DNA of 64,000 bases. Origin: Paenibacillus woosongensis. GTDB lineage: Bacteria; Bacillota; Bacilli; Paenibacillales; Paenibacillaceae. Each line of letters begins with the position of its first letter. Position 1 is the first letter of the stretch. This document shows positions 56,631 to 64,000 of the stretch, in pieces. The notes under the pieces were generated by a model. That model was not told where the DNA came from. It saw only the letters and a program-made list of their open reading frames with translations, and searched no databases. The DNA lies in contig NZ_WNZW01000009.1 in assembly GCF_009725165.1 (NCBI RefSeq), positions 62,001 to 126,000 of the forward strand, given 5' to 3'. The position numbers and the translations under genes were made by a program.

Positions 56631-57692
56631 TCAAATAACGCTGTTCTGCTGTTTTTCTTTTTGCTCCAGTTCGCTCACGATGTCCATTGCCGCGGCTTCG
56701 TCCGTGACAAGAATGTCTTCATGTCCGAACTGCAGCACCGCGTGTATAGCTTTGGCCTTGCTTTTGCCGCCCGCGATTCCAATCACCGTGTCCGTCTTCC
56801 TGATGTCTTCCAGACGGAGTCCCAGGGTCAGCATTTTGTGAACAACTACGCCTTCTTTATCGAAATAGTATCCAAATGATTCTGCAACCGCGCCATCCTT
56901 CTGCAAGTCCTCGATCATTGCTGTATCGAGCTTGCGGCGGCGGGCCATCTCCGTAGCATCCCCGATGCCGTGCACCACAATCCGCGCCTGGCGAATCGTG
57001 CTTACGATATCCTGAATATTCGGGTCGTGCACCAGTGACTGATACGCCTCCTTGCCGAGCAAATCGGGCACATGCAGCAGCCGGTAACCTGCTCCAACCC
57101 GCTTAGCCATGCCGGAAGCAATCGTATTCGCCTGGATTTCCAGGCTCTCGCCGAGCCCACCTCGCGCCGGAACGAACCAGTTCTGCTTGAACGCTGCATT
57201 CGCCGGCGGATTCAGCTGCTCCGCTACCTCGGCCATCGTTGTACCGCCTGTGACCGCTACGACGTCTCCGCCGCGCATGGCCCCTAGCAGCGCTTTGGCA
57301 CCTGCCAGACCGAGCTCCCGCTTCGTCAGCGGAGAGGTCTCCCAGTCTCCAGGAATGACCACAACCTTGCGCAATCCAAAGGCTTTGCGAATCTTCTCCT
57401 CCAAATTAGCGAGGCCGAATATTTCCTTTACGATCGGCTCCATATCTTCTAGCAGTTTCCTGCCCGAATCGCTAATCCTCATGCCTATATTCTCGATTTC
57501 AATCAGGCCTTGAGCCTTCAGGAGATCTGTTTCGGCACGCAGTACACGTTCCGTCATGTTTAGCGAAAGCGCCAAGGTTCTGCGACCAATCACATCCGAT
57601 AACATGATCTGGTGAAGTATGGTATGCCTTTTCTTGAGAATTTCCATGAGATCTGGAAGAAGCTGCTTCTGCATTTCTAAAATATTTCGCAT
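56631..57692 (-). CDS. cggR: Central glycolytic genes regulator CggR
   Basis: A 353-residue SorC/DeoR-family repressor. An N-terminal winged helix ([20 protein letters not shown], then [19 protein letters not shown]) is followed by the sugar-phosphate-binding domain (about 95-350: [26 protein letters not shown], then [15 protein letters not shown]). In Bacillus subtilis fructose-1,6-bisphosphate relieves repression. The start at 57692 follows AGGAG by 8 nt and matches the usual MRNILE start. It is the first gene of the operon and has its two half sites 55-80 bp upstream. Confidence 0.97.
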   Translation of the reverse strand: MRNILEMQKQLLPDLMEILKKRHTILHQIMLSDVIGRRTLALSLNMTERVLRAETDLLKAQGLIEIENIGMRISDSGRKLLEDMEPIVKEIFGLANLEEKIRKAFGLRKVVVIPGDWETSPLTKRELGLAGAKALLGAMRGGDVVAVTGGTTMAEVAEQLNPPANAAFKQNWFVPARGGLGESLEIQANTIASGMAKRVGAGYRLLHVPDLLGKEAYQSLVHDPNIQDIVSTIRQARIVVHGIGDATEMARRRKLDTAMIEDLQKDGAVAESFGYYFDKEGVVVHKMLTLGLRLEDIRKTDTVIGIAGGKSKAKAIHAVLQFGHEDILVTDEAAAMDIVSELEQKEKQQNSVI

Positions 57693-57746
57693 GCTTTCCA
57701 CTCCTGCAAGCTTCGTCTTCCTCTCCATCTCCCTTGGCCTTAAAAT

Positions 57747-57806
57747 GTCCCGGGTTAACGTTTTAAGTCCCACTGATATTTTAACCAATTTTGGTCCCTG
57801 TTGCAA
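57747..57806 (-). promoter_or_regulatory. cggR operon promoter and CggR operator
   Basis: On the minus strand: TTGCAA (57801-57806), 17-nt spacer, TAAAAT (57778-57783), then TGGGAC (57767-57772) and CGGGAC (57747-57752) whose starts are 20 bp apart. The known CggR operator of Bacillus subtilis has two CGGGAC repeats at the same spacing. The operator follows the start point, so bound CggR would block elongation. Confidence 0.9.
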
Positions 57807-58020
57807 GTGTGATGTCCCTATATTTCTCTATCTTCTGAAGGCTTATTCAATAATCTTCGATGAAATTCGCCAAGACATGAAAAACGGCGTTTTTATGACT
57901 TTTCCCGCCATTCCGGCAGCAACATGCTAGACAATCTAGTTTGATGATTTACAAATAGTAGAGACGGGGGTATACTCAAATTGGCATCTAATTACATTTT
58001 TGGGAAATGTGGTGTAATCA
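57807..58020. other. Gap between the cggR promoter and the solute-binding protein gene
   Basis: No gene or clear RNA seen. AAAACG/CGTTTT at about 57881-57893 is a weak hairpin followed by TATGACTTTT. A promoter for the gene at 58021 must lie here, but I cannot pick one with confidence. Confidence 0.5.
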
Positions 58021-59223
58021 TTGCGTGTTCGGACAACATATATTCTTATCATTTGCCTGTTTTTTATAACCGGATGTACGGGTCAGCCCTCCCCTTCCGA
58101 ATTGAACGACAGCGAACTCACCCTAAACATCGGCTACTTCTCAGAGAAACAGTTTGAGAATAGATATTCATCCTTGCTGTCGATTGAATATCCGAAACTA
58201 AATTACAATGTAATACCGACAAGCGACTTAATAACGGAGAGGATATCCGTACAAGAATGGACTGCTGAGAACGCTGTGGACCTAATCTACCTTCCGCCGG
58301 CTTATCTGCAATCTTTGGCAAATAACGGACTGCTCCAGGAGCTTGATCCATACATACAAAAAACCTCCTTCTCTCTGGATGCTTTCGTACCGAGCGCCGT
58401 AGAGCTCATGAAGCAATATGGAGATGGCAAGCTGTACGGGCTGGCTCCAACCTTCTATAGCCGGGCACTTGTATACAACTCTCGTTTATTTGACCAATAT
58501 GGCGTTCCATATCCCAAGGATCAAATGACGTGGGAAGAAATTATTGATTTAGCCCATCAATTCCCCAAAGGGCTGACGCATTCTTACCCGTCGAACGCCC
58601 ACTTTTTAATTAACATAGGGCAAACCGAGAACCTCCAAGCCTACAATGAGGATACGAAGCAAATCACTTTGGACAGCTCCTCATGGGCAGATTTGCTGGA
58701 GCTTACCCTTGAGCCGCTAAGAACAGGCAACATTGCCCTTCATGATTTAAATGACAATTTATTTTTAACAGGCGAATATGCCCTGGGCATTATCACTTAC
58801 GAAGAATTGATTCAGCTGGAGCAGCAAGGCTCGGATCTGGAATGGAAGCTGGTAACCATGCCAACCCATCCAGCGGAGCCGGATTTAAGCCACCACTATG
58901 TGTTAGACGGCATGTGGGCGATCCCTGCCAGTTCGACCGAAAGCGATGCAGCCTGGGAATTAATCCGTTTCTTTATGTCAGATCAAACTGCCAAGTGGTC
59001 GTATCGTTCCGTTTATGGCTTTTCTTCACTCAATGCTTACACTTCCATGGGGCAGAGCACGTCAGATATAGAGGCCTTCTACAAGCTTAGACCTGCATAT
59101 CGTACAAGCCCGGTTCCAAGCACCATTTATGAGCTTCTAAATGAAGCGATAGAACAGGCCATCTCCGGTAATGCAAGCGCAGAACAGGCTTTAGCTGAAA
59201 TCGCGAAGAAAGAAATTCAATAA
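58021..59223 (+). CDS. Extracellular solute-binding lipoprotein, paralogue A
   Basis: A 400-residue family 1 solute-binding protein. A short signal peptide ends in the lipobox ITGC at about residue 19. The fold shows LTLNIGYFSEKQFENRY, DLIYLPPAYLQSLANNGLLQELDPYI near 90, the core GLAPTFYSRALVYNSRLFDQYGVPYPKDQMTWEEI near 140, and MWAIPASSTESDAAWELIRFF near 300. It probably binds a sugar or oligosaccharide outside the membrane. The start is a TTG with only a weak site. No permease gene is nearby. It is a paralogue of the gene at 59851. Confidence 0.88.
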   Translation: MRVRTTYILIICLFFITGCTGQPSPSELNDSELTLNIGYFSEKQFENRYSSLLSIEYPKLNYNVIPTSDLITERISVQEWTAENAVDLIYLPPAYLQSLANNGLLQELDPYIQKTSFSLDAFVPSAVELMKQYGDGKLYGLAPTFYSRALVYNSRLFDQYGVPYPKDQMTWEEIIDLAHQFPKGLTHSYPSNAHFLINIGQTENLQAYNEDTKQITLDSSSWADLLELTLEPLRTGNIALHDLNDNLFLTGEYALGIITYEELIQLEQQGSDLEWKLVTMPTHPAEPDLSHHYVLDGMWAIPASSTESDAAWELIRFFMSDQTAKWSYRSVYGFSSLNAYTSMGQSTSDIEAFYKLRPAYRTSPVPSTIYELLNEAIEQAISGNASAEQALAEIAKKEIQ

Positions 59224-59399
59224 CTGTATCCACTCTGCAATTAGGTTGATGTAATCGGGGCAATCCTGTTCCGTTTACATATAAGCATCCAGACTCGCAC
59301 TTCAGCATTATGCCGAGAGAGGAGGGTTTGGTTCTTACCTTTTTACAGGATTCGTGTTGACTTTCAATAATAATAAAATGAAGCAGGGAGCGTGTTTAA

Positions 59400-59795
59400 A
59401 TGAAAAAGGTAACATTAGCTGCTGCAGCCACTTCGCTTTTTTTGGCAATCGCTATCCCAACATTTGCTGCGGACATCGATACGCCAGATCCAAATGTAAC
59501 AACGGATGCCTTCATCGGTACGAGCCAGTATTACGCCAACACGGTTAGGGGTAAGTCTTATGCACTTACTTCGAATACTAAAATGACCAGTCTAAATGTT
59601 CAAGGAACCTTTTATCAATCTTCAACCCAGAAAGAAACCGGCACTGCTACTACGACCAGCAGAAATACCGAAGCCGCCTGGTTTACAAAAGACGGCGTAT
59701 ACTCCAGCAATGGATCCTACACTTTAAATACGGCATCAAGAACTTATTTCTCTGGAGGCAAATACGCCCAGGATTATGCGTCGGATAGCTGGTAA
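59400..59795 (+). CDS. Small secreted protein of unknown function
   Basis: A 131-residue protein with a Sec signal peptide (about 1-23, ending TFAA). The mature part is about 108 residues, rich in Thr, Ser, Tyr and Asn, without Cys (SNTKMTSLNVQGTFYQSSTQ; SYTLNTASRTYFSGGKYA), which suggests a small beta-sandwich. GCAGGGAGCG precedes the ATG by about 6 nt. It lies between two paralogous solute-binding protein genes on the same strand and has a terminator-like hairpin after it. I know no homologue. Confidence 0.8.
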   Translation: MKKVTLAAAATSLFLAIAIPTFAADIDTPDPNVTTDAFIGTSQYYANTVRGKSYALTSNTKMTSLNVQGTFYQSSTQKETGTATTTSRNTEAAWFTKDGVYSSNGSYTLNTASRTYFSGGKYAQDYASDSW

Positions 59796-59800
59796 TAAAT

Positions 59801-59828
59801 AGGGCGGGTCAATCCCGCCCTATTCTTC
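59801..59828 (+). terminator. Hairpin after the small secreted protein gene
   Basis: AGGGCGGG-TCAAT-CCCGCCCT is followed by ATTCTTC, 6 nt past the stop. The T-run is weak, so some transcripts may run on into the gene at 59851. Confidence 0.7.
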
Positions 59829-59850
59829 ACTTACAAGGAGGAACATACAT

Positions 59851-61170
59851 ATGCCCATAAGACGCGGACTGCTCATGATCTTACTTCTTATCATCGTCTT
59901 TCCGTCACTTGCAGGATGCCAGAGGCCCCAGCAGGTTAAACCGGTTACGATCAAAGTCAGCTATCCGTCAGCACAACAGTTCTATAAAATGTTCGGCTTT
60001 GCTTTTCAGAAATCGCACCCCCATATTGAAATCCAGGTCATCCAGGATGAACCCGGAACGGACGCTGGCAGCTTCGATACAGAGGCTGATGTAATCTATA
60101 TAAACGGAATGGATCAATACAAAGCAGCAATAGAACAAGGTAAGCTTCGACAGATCCCTCCGCCCCTATTAAATCCATCAACGAACGAAGGAGATCTCTC
60201 GCCAATCGTTACCGCACTACTTAGCTCAGCTTCCGAGGACGGCCGCTACTATGCGCTAGCTCCTACTTTTCATAGCGAAGCGCTATATTTCAACAAGAAG
60301 CTGTTTGATGAATATAACATCACTTATCCGTACGACGGAATGAGCTGGAGCGATGTATTTGCTCTGGCGCAGCGATTTCCTGCGGAAGATAAAGAAGGCA
60401 ACCGTTTGTACGGCATCCAAATGAATTATTACAAGAACGTGACGATGAACTATATCCTTAAAGCCGGGGAGACTGAGAACTTGTCTTATTTCGATCCCCA
60501 TACCATGAAAGTGACAATGAATACCGAACACTGGAAATCGATCTGGTCCGACGCGGTTCAGGCTTTCCGTGCAGGTGTCGTTTATGACCTAGGAGAAGAG
60601 CTTGATTCAATGAAGCATCCGGCATTCTTGACAGAGGATGCGGCAATGACTGTGAGCTCCAATGTTCTCGCTTATAACTTCGAGCCCTTTTCCCATTTTG
60701 AAGGCGGTACAATGCTTGACTGGGGAGTGGTTAGCGCGCCTATAGACCCGTTGAATCCTGATACCTCCAACTTTTATGAGATCTTTGACTTTTTTGGCGT
60801 CTCTTCAATTTCAGAGCATCCGGAAGAAGCGCTTGAACTCGTCAAATTCATTGCTGGCGATGCTCTTAACAGCCGTCTGCTGGCTCAGAAACAGCCCAAT
60901 TACGGCTTGCCGGCCGTAACTGAATATGTCCACCCGGTAGGCGAGCGTGATCTCTCTCCCCTTTATTCGCTTCAGGCCAACCCCGATTACATCGACCCGT
61001 ATACCCAGGTCGACGCCAATGTGCTGGATGCTTTTCAATCTGCCGCGCAATCCGTGCTGGATCGGCTCCTGCAAAATGAGCTGACGCTGGAAGAAGCACT
61101 CGCGGAGGCGGAGCTGCGTGGCCAAGAAGCGGTCGATACGACACTTGCTGAGCTTGAGCTGAAGCAGTAA
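59851..61170 (+). CDS. Extracellular solute-binding lipoprotein, paralogue B
   Basis: A 439-residue family 1 solute-binding protein with signal peptide and lipobox LAGC near residue 24. It parallels paralogue A: ALAPTFHSEALYFNKKLFDEYNITYPYDGMSWSDV near 130 against the GLAPTFYSRALVYN segment, and a similar helical C-terminus (LTLEEALAEAELRGQ). AAGGAGG precedes the ATG. It probably captures a sugar or related solute, but no ABC permease or ATPase is near; it may share one elsewhere or act as a sensor for a two-component system. Confidence 0.9.
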   Translation: MPIRRGLLMILLLIIVFPSLAGCQRPQQVKPVTIKVSYPSAQQFYKMFGFAFQKSHPHIEIQVIQDEPGTDAGSFDTEADVIYINGMDQYKAAIEQGKLRQIPPPLLNPSTNEGDLSPIVTALLSSASEDGRYYALAPTFHSEALYFNKKLFDEYNITYPYDGMSWSDVFALAQRFPAEDKEGNRLYGIQMNYYKNVTMNYILKAGETENLSYFDPHTMKVTMNTEHWKSIWSDAVQAFRAGVVYDLGEELDSMKHPAFLTEDAAMTVSSNVLAYNFEPFSHFEGGTMLDWGVVSAPIDPLNPDTSNFYEIFDFFGVSSISEHPEEALELVKFIAGDALNSRLLAQKQPNYGLPAVTEYVHPVGERDLSPLYSLQANPDYIDPYTQVDANVLDAFQSAAQSVLDRLLQNELTLEEALAEAELRGQEAVDTTLAELELKQ

Positions 61171-61357
61171 TGCTCAAAATAAATTACAGGCCGCCAACAC
61201 GTTTCGGCCGGTTTGTCCCAAGGTTGTTTTTCAGCCCGCAGTATGGTTCTCGGGGGCAGACGGACATGCCGTCCATACACGTGTTGGCGCATAATAAAAT
61301 TTGCCACTTGAAATTTGCCCCCCGATGCCATATAATCATTTTTGTTACGCTAAATTT

Positions 61358-61432
61358 GCGCCCGTGGTCCAATGGATATGACGTAGGCCTCCGGAGCCTG
61401 AGATCGAGGTTCGATTCCTCGCGGGCGCGCCA
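61358..61432 (+). tRNA. tRNA-Arg (anticodon CCG)
   Basis: A 75-nt gene with CCA encoded. The acceptor GCGCCCG/CGGGCGC pairs fully. The anticodon stem AGGC/GCCT encloses the loop CTCCGGA, so the anticodon is CCG and the tRNA reads CGG. The T arm is GAGGTTCGATTCCTC. It stands alone, followed by a perfect terminator palindrome. Confidence 0.96.
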
Positions 61433-61456
61433 TCTAAATTTCAACCTTCAAACGCA

Positions 61457-61488
61457 CAAAGCCTTATATAAGGCTTTTTTTATTTTTC
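61457..61488 (+). terminator. Terminator after tRNA-Arg
   Basis: AAAGCCTTATATAAGGCTTT is a perfect palindrome followed by TTTTATTTTT, 24 nt past the tRNA. Confidence 0.9.
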
Positions 61489-61539
61489 GACACGCAAGCA
61501 GCGTTCTTGTTACTGTCAGAACCGGAACGGATCATGGAT

Positions 61540-61572
61540 GCACCAGACCAAGTGGTGCTTTTTCTTTTTTTA
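61540..61572 (+). terminator. Second terminator upstream of clpP
   Basis: GCACCA-GACCAAG-TGGTGC is followed by TTTTTCTTTTTTT. It lies 50 bp after the first terminator and just before the clpP promoter, and it insulates clpP from upstream transcription. No gene is seen between the two. Confidence 0.85.
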
Positions 61573-61575
61573 TAG

Positions 61576-61615
61576 TTTGACCATCTTTGACTTTCTGCTT
61601 AAAATTGTTTATGAT
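61576..61615 (+). promoter_or_regulatory. clpP promoter with CtsR box
   Basis: Promoter TTGACT (61587-61592), 17-nt spacer, TATGAT (61610-61615). Overlapping the -35 is TTTGACC-ATC-TTTGACT (61576-61592), the reverse form of the CtsR heptad repeat (consensus RGTCAAANNNRGTCAAA). CtsR represses clp genes until heat or protein stress. The leader to the GTG start is about 150 nt. Confidence 0.92.
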
Positions 61616-61773
61616 GAGGTTAATAATTCTCGATTTCGTCAATTATGAGATTGATTGAATCGATACATGAATCTATATTACAATGGAGGCTATACTGCTC
61701 GCTTCGCGATTGGCCCGGCCTTTATCGAAGAGACGCTAGTAGGAGCTCGAACCAATCTAAGGAGGTTTTATCG

Positions 61774-62370
61774 GTGAGTTATATTCCAATGGTCGTTGAA
61801 CAAAGCAACCGCGGAGAACGCGCATACGACATTTATTCCAGACTGCTGAAAGACCGTATTATCTTCCTTGGTAGCGGAGTGAATGACGTCGTTGCCAACT
61901 CCATCATCGCGCAAATGCTGTTCCTGGATGCAGAAGACCCAGGCAAAGATATTCATTTGTACATTAATAGCCCTGGCGGCTCAATTACCGCAGGCATGGC
62001 GATTTATGATACGATGCAATTTATCAAATCGGACGTATCGACGATTTGTGTCGGACTGGCTGCTTCCATGGGCGCATTCCTGCTGAACGCAGGCACCAAA
62101 GGCAAGCGTTATGCGCTGCCTAACAGCGAGATCATGATCCATCAGCCGCTAGGCGGTGCGGAAGGACAAGCGACGGACATCGAAATCCGGGCTCGCCGCA
62201 TCCTGAAAATGCGCGATAAACTGAATCATATTCTTGCGGAGCGTACTGGACAGCCGCTGGAGCGGATTGAGAAGGATACGGACCGCGATTACTTTATGAG
62301 CGCTGCCGAAGCAATGGAATATGGCATCGTGGACAAAGTAATTGAGAAAGTCACTCCTGCTGGAGTGTAA
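61774..62370 (+). CDS. clpP: ATP-dependent Clp protease proteolytic subunit
   Basis: A 198-residue serine protease that forms a 14-mer and works with ClpC, ClpX or ClpE. The triad is seen: Ser in [11 protein letters not shown] near residue 98, His in [14 protein letters not shown] near 123, and Asp in [11 protein letters not shown] near 172. The GTG at 61774 follows AAGGAGG by 8 nt; the open frame upstream is leader. It is controlled by the CtsR box at its promoter and followed by a terminator. Confidence 0.98.
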   Translation: MSYIPMVVEQSNRGERAYDIYSRLLKDRIIFLGSGVNDVVANSIIAQMLFLDAEDPGKDIHLYINSPGGSITAGMAIYDTMQFIKSDVSTICVGLAASMGAFLLNAGTKGKRYALPNSEIMIHQPLGGAEGQATDIEIRARRILKMRDKLNHILAERTGQPLERIEKDTDRDYFMSAAEAMEYGIVDKVIEKVTPAGV

Positions 62371-62385
62371 CGATTGTAAATAAGG

Positions 62386-62422
62386 CTGTCCTCCAAGCAT
62401 TGTTTGGAGGACAGTCTTTCTT
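62386..62422 (+). terminator. Terminator after clpP
   Basis: CTGTCCTCCAA/TTTGGAGGACAG with a short loop is followed by TCTTTCTTG, 16 nt past the clpP stop. It separates clpP from ade. Confidence 0.88.
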
Positions 62423-62458
62423 GCAATTAGGGTGCTAGGTGTAAAGGAGACCAGAGAA

Positions 62459-64000
62459 ATGAGCCATAACCGAACGAACAAACAATATGACGTCAGCCAC
62501 AGTCTGGGCCAGGTTGCCATGGGGGCAGAGCCTGCCGATCTGGTCGTCACTAACGGTACGCTGGTGAACGTATACACCGGCGAACTGATCGAGAACACGG
62601 ATGTAGCCATCAAGCATGGCCGCATTGCTTATGTAGGCCATGCCTTACATACAATAGGAGCTAGTACGCAGGTGATCGACGCTGCTGGAAGGTATATTTC
62701 ACCAGGTCTGCTGGATGGACATATGCACGTAGAAAGTACGATGCTGTCTGTCACCGAATTCTCCAAAGCGGCGCTAGCCAAAGGAACCACTGCAATATTT
62801 ATGGATCCGCATGAAATCGCCAACGTATTCGGAACGGAAGGGGTCCGCCTCATGCATGAAGAAGGCCGCGGTCTGCCGCTGAAGGTATACACCACCTTCC
62901 CTTCCTGTGTTCCGTCCACGACGGATTTGGAGGATGCCGGCGCCGAGCTGCATGTCGGCGATATCGCAGAGGGCATGACCTGGGACGGTGTTGCAGGCTT
63001 GGGCGAGGTGATGAATTTCCCCGGCGTTGTGCATGGGGAACCGAAAATGACCGGGGAAATCAAAGCCACAATGGAAGCCGGCAAAGCGGTCACCGGCCAC
63101 TTCCCTAGCGATGACCAGCAGCAGCTTCAGGCCTACATTGCCGCGGGTGTGACCTCCTGTCACGAGACGGTTACAAGAGAGCAAGGCTTGGCCAAGCTAA
63201 GACTCGGCATGCATCTGATGATCCGCGAGGGCTCCGCCTGGCATGACGTCAAAGAAGTTATCAAAGTTGTCACTGAAGATCGTGTAAGAACCGACAACAT
63301 TATGCTTGTTACCGATGACGTCTACCCCGAGACGCTGGTTGAGAAGGGACATCTCAACCATGTTGTCCGCCGCGCTATAGAGGAAGGTGTCGACCCGGTT
63401 ACCGCTATTCAGATGGGGACGATCAACACAGCTCGCTACTTCAAGCTCGATGGCGATATCGGCGGAATCGCCCCGGGCAAATGCGCCGATCTGCTGCTTA
63501 TCGATGATTTGCGGCAAATGGAGCCTTCCAGCGTTATTACGAACGGCGAACTGGTCTATGATCGCGGCAGACTGTTAGCTCAGTTCCCCAGCTATGTCTA
63601 TCCGGAGAAAATACGGCAATCGGTTCATTTAGCCCGCCCGCTTACTGCAGCGGACTTCCTGCTGAGCAGCCGAAGCCAGGGAACAAGCACCAAGGTGCAT
63701 CTCATCCAAGCAATTGAGAACAGCGCCCGCACAGCGAAGGCAACAGCGACGCTGCAGGTCTCCGGCGGCATTATCCAGCCTAACCCTAAGCAGGATATCG
63801 TTCAGCTGGCGTGCATTGAGCGTCATCATGGCACCGGACAAATCTCTCTGGCTTTCGCCCAGGGCTTCCAATTGAGAAGCGGAGCAGTTGCTTCTACAGT
63901 GGCCCATGACAGCCACAACCTGCTCGTCATGGGAACGAATGCAGAAGATATGGCTCTCGCAGCCAATGAGCTAGCCCGGCTAGGCGGCGGCATGATAGCT
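62459..64000 (+). CDS. ade: Adenine deaminase, 3' partial
   Basis: The first 514 residues of a metal-dependent hydrolase that deaminates adenine to hypoxanthine in purine salvage. It shows the metal motif GHMHVEST near residue 90, MDPHEIANV near 120, VTGHFP and CHETVT further on, and the second metal-site part MLVTDDVYPE near 283. The bacterial C-terminal domain (from about 415) is under way when the window ends at 64000; about 70 residues are expected to be missing. AAAGGAGA lies before the ATG. No purine riboswitch is seen in the short gap after the clpP terminator. Confidence 0.95.
   Translation, partial: MSHNRTNKQYDVSHSLGQVAMGAEPADLVVTNGTLVNVYTGELIENTDVAIKHGRIAYVGHALHTIGASTQVIDAAGRYISPGLLDGHMHVESTMLSVTEFSKAALAKGTTAIFMDPHEIANVFGTEGVRLMHEEGRGLPLKVYTTFPSCVPSTTDLEDAGAELHVGDIAEGMTWDGVAGLGEVMNFPGVVHGEPKMTGEIKATMEAGKAVTGHFPSDDQQQLQAYIAAGVTSCHETVTREQGLAKLRLGMHLMIREGSAWHDVKEVIKVVTEDRVRTDNIMLVTDDVYPETLVEKGHLNHVVRRAIEEGVDPVTAIQMGTINTARYFKLDGDIGGIAPGKCADLLLIDDLRQMEPSSVITNGELVYDRGRLLAQFPSYVYPEKIRQSVHLARPLTAADFLLSSRSQGTSTKVHLIQAIENSARTAKATATLQVSGGIIQPNPKQDIVQLACIERHHGTGQISLAFAQGFQLRSGAVASTVAHDSHNLLVMGTNAEDMALAANELARLGGGMIA

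Noticed and set aside
62371..62458. Purine riboswitch upstream of ade
   Set aside because: The gap is mostly taken by the clpP terminator, and the conserved purine aptamer loops are absent.

Overview
The window reads as a chromosomal segment of a Gram-positive Bacillota bacterium, most likely Paenibacillus or a close relative. The signs are a cell-wall-anchored modular GH10 xylanase with SLH repeats, a second SLH exoprotein, an intact cggR-gap-pgk-tpiA-gpmI-eno glycolytic operon, a secG-rnr-smpB-ssrA neighbourhood, strong AGGAGG-type ribosome binding sites, a CtsR-controlled clpP and a tmRNA tag (A)GKQQTNYALAA. Both ends cut genes: the xylanase at the left and an adenine deaminase at the right.

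Layout. 1-9.4 kb: xylanase, a small ribbon-helix-helix-like protein, an alpha/beta hydrolase, a TetR/FtsX/ABC-ATPase operon and a tandem pair of half-size DUF1259-like proteins. 9.5-18.2 kb: an SLH protein, a membrane protein and TetR regulator that share a 16-bp operator, a tightly coupled operon (DUF2997, DUF1257-like, GYF/HhH protein, radical SAM protein, small Cys protein), and an aldo/keto reductase divergent from an HxlR regulator. 18.2-29.4 kb: single genes (DUF4303-like, ung, MarR/nitroreductase pair, short-chain dehydrogenases, VOC protein, ankyrin lipoprotein, acetate symporter with its DUF485 partner, a MetE-like enzyme). 29.4-36 kb: an ECF transporter operon that appears to end in a soluble PQQ-type sugar dehydrogenase, an HNH nuclease and a serine hydrolase. 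36-42.4 kb: an AT-rich type I restriction-modification operon (hsdM-hsdS-hsdR). 42.4-44.3 kb: a displaced tmRNA 3' end, an MscS-type channel and the intact ssrA. 44.6-49.9 kb: DUF2167 protein, smpB, rnr, secG. 50.5-57.8 kb: the glycolytic operon. 57.9-61.2 kb: two paralogous solute-binding lipoproteins around a small secreted protein. 61.3-64 kb: tRNA-Arg(CCG), clpP, ade.

The two observations I rate highest are these. (1) ssrA carries the scar of an integration: a 60-nt second copy of a tmRNA 3' end lies 1.5 kb downstream beyond mscS, and its bases pair better with the resident 5' half than the present 3' end does. This suggests that an incoming element replaced the native 3' end, next to a type I R-M operon. 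(2) The five-gene radical SAM / GYF-HhH / DUF1257 / DUF2997 operon has overlapping or abutting genes and no described function that I know of. Many regulatory sites can be read directly: two CggR half sites spaced 20 bp after a TTGCAA-17-TAAAAT promoter, a CtsR box over the clpP -35, paired palindromes around the nitroreductase promoter, and identical operators at two TetR-linked promoters. Coordinates and mismatch counts were read by eye; no database search was run.
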